Source: an uncultured Prevotella sp.
Lineage (GTDB): Bacteria > Bacteroidota > Bacteroidia > Bacteroidales > Bacteroidaceae
DNA length: 12,064 bases
Direction: 5' to 3'
NCBI GenBank assembly: GCA_945863825.1
Contig: CAMBBY010000010.1
Location: forward strand, 1-12,064
The notes beneath the pieces were generated by a model, which saw only the letters and a list, made by a program, of their open reading frames with translations, did not search any database and had not been told where the DNA came from. Position numbers and translations under genes: made by a program. Shown piece after piece: positions 6,931 to 12,064 of the stretch; position 1 is the stretch's first letter; every line of letters begins with the position of its first letter.

Positions 6931-8790
6931 ATGATGAAGAAACTGATAATTTTAGCAGGTTTATTGGTGTCTTTGCAGGTGAATGCGCAAAATTATGCCA
7001 AGCAGTGGTGTGCTGACAATGGTGATGGTACTTATACCAATCCAATCATCAACTCAGACTTTCCTGACCCTGACATTATCCGCGTGGGGGATACCTATTA
7101 TTATGTATCTACCACAATGTTCTATTTCCCTGGTGCGACAATCTTGAAGTCGCACGACTTGGTGAACTGGGAATATTGTGCCAATCCTCTCCAAAAAATA
7201 GCGGAGTCGGAGCCTTTTAATCTCCAGAATGGATATAATCAGTATTCCAAAGGGCAATGGGCTCCTAGTCTGAAATACTACCAAGGTAAGTTTTACCTTC
7301 ACTTCATCGCCTTCAACCATGAAAAGTTTGCCGATGGTGGTGACTTCCTCTTGACGGCTACAGACCCTGAGGGTGAGTGGAAGGTGCAAAAACTGAATGG
7401 CTTCTATTATGATTCTGGTCTTCTCTTAGATGAGGCAACGGGATGCCGCTTTGTGGTGGCAGGTATCAATGAAATCAGTGTGACCGAGTTGGATGAAAAC
7501 TTCAATGCCATCGGTTCCTCTAAGCGGATTATCAATAAGCCAAACTCTGGATTGGAGGGTAGTCACATGTATCATATCGGTGATTACTATTATATCTATG
7601 CCACATACGGTGGAGGTTATGACCATAGCCAAACCATCTTCCGTTCCAAGAATCCGTTCGGACCATACGAGGAGCACGATGGATTGCTTTTCGAAAAGCA
7701 GGACATCCATCAAGGGGGATTGGTACAGACGCAGACAGGCGAATGGTGGACGATTCTCTTCAAGGATGCAGGTACTATCGGGCGTATTCCGTATCTCGAA
7801 CCTGTGGTTTGGAAAGATGGATGGCCTGTTCTCGGTAACAATGGCATTGATGTGAGCAAGGGTGGCAAGTCGTACAAGAAGCCTAATGTAGGTAAGGAAT
7901 ATCCAAAAACATACTTGCCAACCAATGATGGTTTCAACACCGACAAGCTTGGGATGCAGTGGGAATGGAACCACAATCCTGACAATTCGGCATGGTCTTT
8001 GACCGAACGACCTGGATTCTTGCGCTTATACACGTCGGGCATTGTGAAGGAAGGCACCGACACCAAGCTCAACGAATTCTTACAGGCGCGCAATACCTTG
8101 ACCCAACGCATGTTTGGGTACGATAAGGAGGGTGCCTCTACTTCCACCGATACGTATGGCACGATTTGCTTAGATGTATCCCATATGAAGGAAGGTGATG
8201 TGGCTGGGCTTTGTGTATTCCAAGACCCCCATGCTTATGTTGCAGTAAAGATGATCGACGGCGAGAAAAGAGTGGTTTACTATCGTGCTCCTTGGTGGGA
8301 ACCAAAGGCTGATTGGCAGGGTGTAGTAGATGATAAGGAACATTATAGGACGTTTAGCACACCTACCGCTTCACACAACGATAAGATTTATCTTCGGGCA
8401 GTGGCCAATTTCAAAACCAATAAATTGAAGTTCTATATCAGTTGGGACAATCAGAAGTGGTATGATTTGGGCAAGGGCATCGAAACCGAGATGCGCTATA
8501 CCCTCAAGATATTCACAGGCAATCGCTTTGCCATCTTTAATTATGCAACCCAGCAGAATGGAGGCTATGTGGATGTGGATTGGTTCTCGACAGAAGAGAC
8601 TGTTGATGAAAATAAATTCAACGATTTGACTGCCATTGAGCAAGTAGAGTCGAAGACTAAACGTATTGTTTCTCGCCAGTTTTATAATGTGTCAGGTGTA
8701 AAGTTACCGATACCTCAGCATGGCTTGAACATTGTGAAGACGCGTTATGAGGATGGAACGGAGAAAACTTATTCTTTTGTTAAGCAATAA
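6931..8790 (+). CDS. Secreted GH43 (subfamily 12-like) beta-xylosidase / alpha-L-arabinofuranosidase
   Basis: Glycoside hydrolase of 619 residues likely removing xylose or arabinose from xylan fragments. A type-I signal peptide (cleavage near VNA/QN, about residue 19-20) replaces the lipobox seen in upstream genes. The five-bladed GH43 propeller covers about 35-310, with catalytic base Asp46 in NSDFPDPD, the pKa-tuning Asp161 in FYYDSGLLLDE and proton donor Glu209 in LEGSHMYHIGDYYY; EGSH instead of EGPH fits subfamily 12-like members. A concanavalin-A-like beta-sandwich follows (about 325-565, GH43 C2 type). The last 39 residues (from 581, RQFYNVSGVKLPIPQHGLNI) resemble short C-terminal sorting tails of secreted Prevotella enzymes. 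The gene has its own upstream promoter-like element and is separated from the xylanase by a terminator, so it is a distinct transcription unit. ATG 6934 is an equally possible start. Exact specificity cannot be read from sequence. Confidence 0.9.
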   Translation: MMKKLIILAGLLVSLQVNAQNYAKQWCADNGDGTYTNPIINSDFPDPDIIRVGDTYYYVSTTMFYFPGATILKSHDLVNWEYCANPLQKIAESEPFNLQNGYNQYSKGQWAPSLKYYQGKFYLHFIAFNHEKFADGGDFLLTATDPEGEWKVQKLNGFYYDSGLLLDEATGCRFVVAGINEISVTELDENFNAIGSSKRIINKPNSGLEGSHMYHIGDYYYIYATYGGGYDHSQTIFRSKNPFGPYEEHDGLLFEKQDIHQGGLVQTQTGEWWTILFKDAGTIGRIPYLEPVVWKDGWPVLGNNGIDVSKGGKSYKKPNVGKEYPKTYLPTNDGFNTDKLGMQWEWNHNPDNSAWSLTERPGFLRLYTSGIVKEGTDTKLNEFLQARNTLTQRMFGYDKEGASTSTDTYGTICLDVSHMKEGDVAGLCVFQDPHAYVAVKMIDGEKRVVYYRAPWWEPKADWQGVVDDKEHYRTFSTPTASHNDKIYLRAVANFKTNKLKFYISWDNQKWYDLGKGIETEMRYTLKIFTGNRFAIFNYATQQNGGYVDVDWFSTEETVDENKFNDLTAIEQVESKTKRIVSRQFYNVSGVKLPIPQHGLNIVKTRYEDGTEKTYSFVKQ

Positions 8791-8800
8791 AAATCTAAAT

Positions 8801-8840
8801 GAGAAGGTCGGTTGAGCCGTAAGGCCCGGTCGGCCTTCTC
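8801..8840 (+). repeat. Hairpin homologous to the operon terminator, without a U-tract
   Basis: 18-base arms (8801-8818 and 8823-8840) around a GTAA loop, which would be a GNRA tetraloop. Four pairs are G-U wobbles and there is one A-C mismatch. The inner 30 bases align to the terminator at 6819-6848 and differ only by transitions; one stem pair changes A-U to G-C on both sides. Right after the arm comes CTAATAG, not a T-run, so termination efficiency is doubtful. It lies 10 bases after the GH43 stop and 35 before the next gene: it may be a weak terminator, a processing or stability hairpin, or a copy of a dispersed repeat. Confidence 0.7.
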
Positions 8841-8875
8841 CTAATAGCGGGAATGGTTCGTAAAAAATAACATAT

Positions 8876-10288
8876 ATGATGAAACGATTAACGATAAACT
8901 CTAAACTGATGATATGGCTTGGCATCTGCATCGTCTTTGTATGCATTTGCCATTCTGCCGCTACTTACCATTTTTATTACTTGGAACAGTGCAATACGTT
9001 TTATTGGGATGCCGATGCCGTCTGCCAAACCTTGGCTAAGCCGGGTGGGGTGGCTATTGTATTGGCAGACTTCCTTATGCAGTTCTTCTGTTATGGGGCT
9101 GGGCCCGTTGTGTATGGTATCTTGATGACTTTGGTAGCTTATGCCCAAAGCTTATGGGTGAAAGAGGGAGCCAGATACCTAGGTTGCATCACGGCGGTTG
9201 CGATGCTGATGACACTTGTTTCCAATATGAGCTGTTTGCTTGCGGGCAGTGTGTGTTTGGTGATGATTATGTTCTTGGTGGCGGTTGTACTTCGTTGCAG
9301 ACTTTGGTTGAAGGTTGTCGCAGTCGCTATGATAGCTTTGGTGGTAAGAAGAAATTGCTTGGTTCGAGAAGGCTCTGCGCTAAACTTCATGGTTTATCTG
9401 CCTTGGCTTATGGCTGTGGTCGTGGGGGTGTTGCAACTTTGTTATGTTTATCTGCAAAAGCAACTCGGCAAGTATGGCTTGATGGCTCAGTGTGTGGTTG
9501 TGTTAGGGGCGGTTGTTGTCCTGTTTGTTTCTAGCTATCAAGCTCAGGACGAATATATGAAGAAAATCTATTATTATGTTCGTCACCAGCAATGGGATGA
9601 GATTATCAACCGTAGCAATAGCCGTGGTGCCAAGGGCAATGTCACCTTCCAACTCTGCCGCAATATGGCACTCGCCGAGAAGGGAGAACTGGGAGAAAAA
9701 CTGCTGATGTTTGACCAACAAGGCATGAACAGTATCATGACTTCCGATTTGAAGACCTTGCAGATGAGCATGCTTATGATGGATGTCTATTATGCGATGG
9801 GCTATGTGAACATGTCGCAGCTTTATGCCTTTGAGGCTCAGGAGTACATGGATAATAAAAGCCCATATCTTTGGCAACGATTGGTGGATACGAACATCGA
9901 GAATGGCGCCTATGAGGTGGCAGAGAAATATATCAAGCTTTTGGAGCGTACCTTGGCTTACCGTGAATGGGCTAAAGAACGACGCAGATTTCTCTATAAC
10001 GACAAGGCTGTGAGGGCAGACAAGGTGTTGGGAATGAAACGCAAGTGTATCTTCTCCGATGATAAGTTGATGGGCAACGGTGGCTTCGACAACGACTTGG
10101 CTTCCATCGTCAAGGCTTGTCCTGAGCATCGTGCCACTTTGGAGTATTTGGGAGCGATGTATATCGTGGCGAACCAACGTTCCAAGTTCTTGGCTCTGAT
10201 GAAGCAATACATGGGAACGAAGGCTATGCCGCACATTCCTGCCTCCTTTGCCAAGGCAATGGAAGTGTTTCGTAAAAATCCAGAATGA
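8876..10288 (+). CDS. DUF6057-like polytopic membrane protein with TPR-like C-terminal half
   Basis: Protein of 470 residues with no assigned biochemical role. The N-terminal half is hydrophobic, with about six or seven membrane segments (near residues 12-32, 58-92, 98-136, 143-158, 170-192 and 200-218); the first is followed by TYHFYYLEQCNTFYWDAD. Several segments are rich in Cys (for example GICIVFVCICH). From about 221 to the end it is soluble and helical, beginning YYYVRHQQWDEIINRSNSRG and continuing with repeated helix pairs like TPR units (LYAFEAQEYM, YEVAEKYIKLLERTL). The overall plan matches the DUF6057 family of Bacteroidota; this is from memory of the family. ATG 8879 is an alternative start. 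No -7 element was found in the 35-base gap before it, so it may be transcribed with GH43 through the 8801 hairpin. The next gene follows after 44 bases, suggesting a two-gene unit. Confidence 0.78.
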   Translation: MMKRLTINSKLMIWLGICIVFVCICHSAATYHFYYLEQCNTFYWDADAVCQTLAKPGGVAIVLADFLMQFFCYGAGPVVYGILMTLVAYAQSLWVKEGARYLGCITAVAMLMTLVSNMSCLLAGSVCLVMIMFLVAVVLRCRLWLKVVAVAMIALVVRRNCLVREGSALNFMVYLPWLMAVVVGVLQLCYVYLQKQLGKYGLMAQCVVVLGAVVVLFVSSYQAQDEYMKKIYYYVRHQQWDEIINRSNSRGAKGNVTFQLCRNMALAEKGELGEKLLMFDQQGMNSIMTSDLKTLQMSMLMMDVYYAMGYVNMSQLYAFEAQEYMDNKSPYLWQRLVDTNIENGAYEVAEKYIKLLERTLAYREWAKERRRFLYNDKAVRADKVLGMKRKCIFSDDKLMGNGGFDNDLASIVKACPEHRATLEYLGAMYIVANQRSKFLALMKQYMGTKAMPHIPASFAKAMEVFRKNPE

Positions 10289-10332
10289 AAGAGTGATTAG
10301 ATTATGTGAATCCAATAATAAGTGTTTGCAAA

Positions 10333-11787
10333 ATGATGTGCTATATATATAATAATGTGAAATGCAGAATCGGTAGAGTAGTGATGGCTTGCCTCGGATT
10401 ATGTTTGTTGGCAAGTTGTTCTTCACGAGTGGTTGTTGATAAGCAACTCTCCGAGTCGCCTAAGATATTTCCGGATTATCAGAATGTAACGATTCCAAGT
10501 CAGATGGCTCCGCTCCATTTCCGAGTGGAAAAAGAGCCAGGCGAGGTTGTCGCTGCCATTTTTTCCACAGACGATGGAAAGAGCGTAACGGTTCAGGCGG
10601 ATGATACAGAAGTCTGTATCGGTGAGGGTGATTGGAAAAATCTCATAACTTCCGCTTCTCGCATCGAAGTACAGGTAGTTGTGAGAAGAGGTGAGAATAA
10701 TTGTGGTCTCAAGCCTTTCTCGATCCACGTCTCGCCTGATAGCATTGACCCCTATATGGCTTATCGCCTAATCGAACCAGGCTATGAGCAATGGTACAAG
10801 ATGGGCATCTATCAACGTTGTCTTTCCGATTATTCGCAGTCGCCTATCTTGGAGAATACGGTGACGGGGAATAATTGCATGAACTGTCACAACTTCTGCA
10901 ATCGGAATGCCAAACAGATGATGCTGCATCTGCGTGCTGGAAAGTTGGGAGGCACATACGTGATGCAAGGAGATGGTTTGGCAAAGAAGTTGAGCATCGA
11001 TGTGGATAGTATCAAGTCGTTGGTTTATCCAGCTTGGCATCCTTCAGGCAAGTTGATCGCTTTCTCAACCAATGATACCCATCAGGGTTTTCACTCATCA
11101 GACAGAAATCGCATTGAGGTCTATGACCAGAAGTCGGATGTCGTGGTTTATGACTTGGCATCCAACCATATCTTTACTTCTCCTTTATTGAGCTCGCAAC
11201 GAAGTTTTGAAACTTATCCTTGTTTCTCACCAGATGGCAAGCGTCTCTATTTCTGTACCGCAGATAGTGTGGAGATGCCTCGTCGTTATAAGGACGTGAA
11301 ATATAGCGTTTGTTCCATAGCCTTTGATGCTGCCCATCATGCTTTTGGCACCGAGGTTGATACGCTTTTTTCAGCTCATACGACAGGTAAAAGTGCCGTA
11401 ATGCCTCGCATTTCTCCAGATGGCAAATGGTTGGTGGTTACGGTAGCCGATTATGGTTGTTTCCCTATTTGGCATCATGAGGCAGATCTTTGTATCATCA
11501 ATCTCCAAACCAAGGAATGTCAACCTTTGTCGGCTGCCAATAGCCGAGATACCGAGAGTTATCACTCATGGAGTAGCAATGGTAGATGGCTCGTCTTTGG
11601 CTCGCGCCGAGTAAATGGGCTTTATACGATGCCTTATATTTGTCATATCGACAAGAACGGCAAGGCTTCCAAGCCATTCCTTCTGCCACAGAAATCTCCT
11701 GATTTCTACGACAAGTGCTTGAAATCATTCAATATTCCCGAGTTCGTGAAGGATAAAGTGGAGTTGAAAGACATAGAGAAAAAATAA
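10333..11787 (+). CDS. Lipoprotein with CxxCH motif and TolB/PD40-type beta-propeller
   Basis: Predicted lipoprotein of 484 residues: basic N-terminus (Lys10, Arg12, Arg15), hydrophobic stretch and lipobox LASC (Cys29). The residues after Cys29 (SSRVVVDK) lack the acidic export signal of the three upstream lipoproteins, so it probably faces the periplasm. An N-terminal beta-rich domain (about 40-150) precedes NNCMNCHNFC (Cys182, Cys185, His186; bases 10876-10890), which fits a single c-type heme attachment site. From about 230 there are PD40/WD40-like blades: PAWHPSGKLIAFSTN, CFSPDGKRLYFCT (297 on), PRISPDGKWLVV (358 on) and HSWSSNGRWLVFGSR (411 on). Start 10333 is chosen over GTG 10306, which adds an odd tail, and over ATG 10384, which would leave a signal peptide with no positive charge. 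It follows the DUF6057-like gene by 44 bases. Heme binding is inferred from the motif alone; a TolB-like sensor or binding protein is the alternative. Confidence 0.8.
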   Translation: MMCYIYNNVKCRIGRVVMACLGLCLLASCSSRVVVDKQLSESPKIFPDYQNVTIPSQMAPLHFRVEKEPGEVVAAIFSTDDGKSVTVQADDTEVCIGEGDWKNLITSASRIEVQVVVRRGENNCGLKPFSIHVSPDSIDPYMAYRLIEPGYEQWYKMGIYQRCLSDYSQSPILENTVTGNNCMNCHNFCNRNAKQMMLHLRAGKLGGTYVMQGDGLAKKLSIDVDSIKSLVYPAWHPSGKLIAFSTNDTHQGFHSSDRNRIEVYDQKSDVVVYDLASNHIFTSPLLSSQRSFETYPCFSPDGKRLYFCTADSVEMPRRYKDVKYSVCSIAFDAAHHAFGTEVDTLFSAHTTGKSAVMPRISPDGKWLVVTVADYGCFPIWHHEADLCIINLQTKECQPLSAANSRDTESYHSWSSNGRWLVFGSRRVNGLYTMPYICHIDKNGKASKPFLLPQKSPDFYDKCLKSFNIPEFVKDKVELKDIEKK

Positions 11788-11796
11788 TTTTTTCTC
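11776..11796. terminator. AT-rich palindrome over the last stop codon (possible bidirectional terminator)
   Basis: GAGAAAAAAT and ATTTTTTCTC are perfect reverse complements around a single central A, and the palindrome contains the stop codon TAA (11785-11787). On either strand a stem of mainly A-U pairs would end in a T-run. Stem GC content is low, so termination would be weak; it could also be a by-product of the Lys-rich C-terminus. Confidence 0.35.
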
Positions 11797-11847
11797 GATT
11801 TTGTTACCACCACCTAAAATATAGGGAACTACAAAGGGTGATTCTAC

Positions 11848-11873
11848 TGGTCTCTGGGACCTCAACTATTCCT
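11848..11873 (+). pseudogene. Possible remnant of a GH10 xylanase C-terminus
   Basis: Bases 11849-11869 match the 3' part of the upstream xylanase gene (6681-6701) with two mismatches in 21, and read in frame they give GLWDLNY, next to GLWNLNYQRKPAY in the intact enzyme. Asp is common at the variable position in GH10 C-termini. No further similarity is visible on either side, so this is either a tiny relic of a second GH10 gene or a coincidence. Confidence 0.3.
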
Positions 11874-11963
11874 TAAAATGGCACGAAAACGCACTTTTTC
11901 TCACTTTTTTTTCGAGAAAAAGTGCGTTTTCGTGCCAAAATCTTTAATTTGGCTTCCCAGAGA
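11851..11963. repeat. Nested inverted repeat with a perfect 24-bp hairpin (possible MITE-like element)
   Basis: The inner arms 11879-11902 and 11914-11937 are perfect 24-base reverse complements (TGGCACGAAAACGCAC...; loop of 11 bases rich in T). An outer pair, TCTCTGGGA (11851-11859) and TCCCAGAGA (11955-11963), is placed almost symmetrically, with 19 and 17 bases between outer and inner arms. No T-run follows the stem. A structure this long and perfect is unusual for a terminator and more like a small non-autonomous mobile or dispersed palindromic element, though no target-site duplication was recognised. Confidence 0.6.
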
Positions 11964-12009
11964 AGGATGTGATGTATTCTCATCTGTATAGATTTCCTCT
12001 GTTTTGACC

Positions 12010-12064
12010 AAACATTTGGGGAATCTGGAATATTTTGGGCAAAAACATTTGGGGAATCTGGAAT
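12010..12064 (+). repeat. 22-base direct repeat with 33-base period at the window edge
   Basis: AAACATTTGGGGAATCTGGA plus AT occurs at 12010-12031 and again, identical, at 12043-12064, separated by 11 bases. The bases before the first copy (TTTTGACCA) resemble the spacer TTTTGGGCA before the second, pointing to a tandem 33-base unit with a degenerate earlier copy. The second copy ends exactly at the window end, so the array may continue beyond it. Confidence 0.85.

Larger units (their letters stand above)
11788..12064. other. Non-coding 3' end of the window
   Basis: No credible gene in these 277 bases. They hold, in order, the second half of the AT-rich palindrome, a short GH10-like coding remnant (about 11848-11873), a nested inverted repeat (11851-11963) with a perfect 24-bp hairpin in its centre (11879-11937), and a 22-base direct repeat reaching the window end. 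The only ORF with an ATG (11878-11991, 37 codons) is formed by the hairpin itself and is not called. Confidence 0.8.

Noticed and set aside
7426..7974. 182-codon minus-strand ORF opposite GH43
   Set aside because: Shadow of the GH43 catalytic domain; the plus-strand frame carries all conserved catalytic residues.
9154..9534. 126-codon plus-strand ORF in another frame inside the DUF6057-like gene
   Set aside because: Cys/Gly-rich translation of the membrane-segment codons shifted by one frame; no independent start signal or homology.
10304..10309. ATG TGA and GTG codons before the propeller lipoprotein as a start
   Set aside because: ATG at 10304 is followed at once by a stop, and GTG at 10306 is weaker than the tandem ATGs at 10333/10336 that give a proper lipoprotein signal.
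9503..10426. 307-codon ORF on the minus strand opposite the DUF6057-like gene
   Set aside because: It is antisense to a well-supported gene with membrane segments and a start in context; its product has no recognisable domain or signal, and it runs across two genes on the other strand.
11878..11991. 37-codon ORF beginning MARKRTFSHF in the 3' non-coding region
   Set aside because: It arises from reading through the perfect hairpin; both halves are constrained by base pairing and no upstream initiation context is visible.
12010..12064. Possible start of a CRISPR array
   Set aside because: The 22-base repeat is too short and the 11-base spacer far below normal spacer length; the spacers also resemble each other, which fits a tandem repeat instead.

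Overview
The window looks like one contig from a gut or rumen Prevotella (Segatella copri-like) genome. The basis is a SusC/SusD pair followed by a DUF1735-type lipoprotein and a split GH10 xylanase, which is the xus/xyn10C order known from xylan-degrading Bacteroidota. Also typical of the group are A-rich leaders without Shine-Dalgarno sequences, a TAnnTTTG promoter element and acidic lipoprotein export signals. Genus is an inference; no rRNA or other marker is present.

Layout. Positions 1-45 are not biological: they are the Illumina Nextera i5-side adapter, including an 8-base index and the Tn5 mosaic end. The first gene, a SusC-like TonB-dependent transporter (47-1660), is therefore cut by library chemistry and not by evolution. 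It is followed on the same strand by SusD (1683-3500), a DUF1735/DUF5627-like surface glycan-binding lipoprotein (3542-4564) and a lipoprotein GH10 endoxylanase whose catalytic domain is interrupted by two tandem CBM4-like modules (4600-6759). These four closely spaced genes form the 3' part of a xylan utilization operon, which ends at a strong intrinsic terminator (6819-6853). A separate transcription unit with its own dyad and -7 element starts at about 6900. It encodes a secreted GH43 enzyme (6931-8790), probably a beta-xylosidase or arabinofuranosidase.

A second hairpin (8801-8840), homologous to the terminator hairpin, separates GH43 from a two-gene unit: a polytopic DUF6057-like membrane protein with a TPR-like C-terminal half (8876-10288) and a lipoprotein combining a CxxCH motif with a TolB/PD40-type propeller (10333-11787). 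These two are not known polysaccharide-utilization components and are the least understood part of the window.

The last 277 bases hold no convincing gene. They contain an AT-rich palindrome over the last stop codon, a short stretch resembling a GH10 C-terminus, a perfect 24-bp hairpin nested inside a second inverted repeat, and a 22-base direct repeat (33-base period) running into the window end, which probably explains why the contig stops there.

How the genes work together (inference from family knowledge): the GH10 enzyme, anchored at the cell surface and aided by its CBMs and the DUF1735-type protein, cuts xylan. SusD and SusC capture and import the oligosaccharides. The GH43 enzyme removes xylose or arabinose from them.
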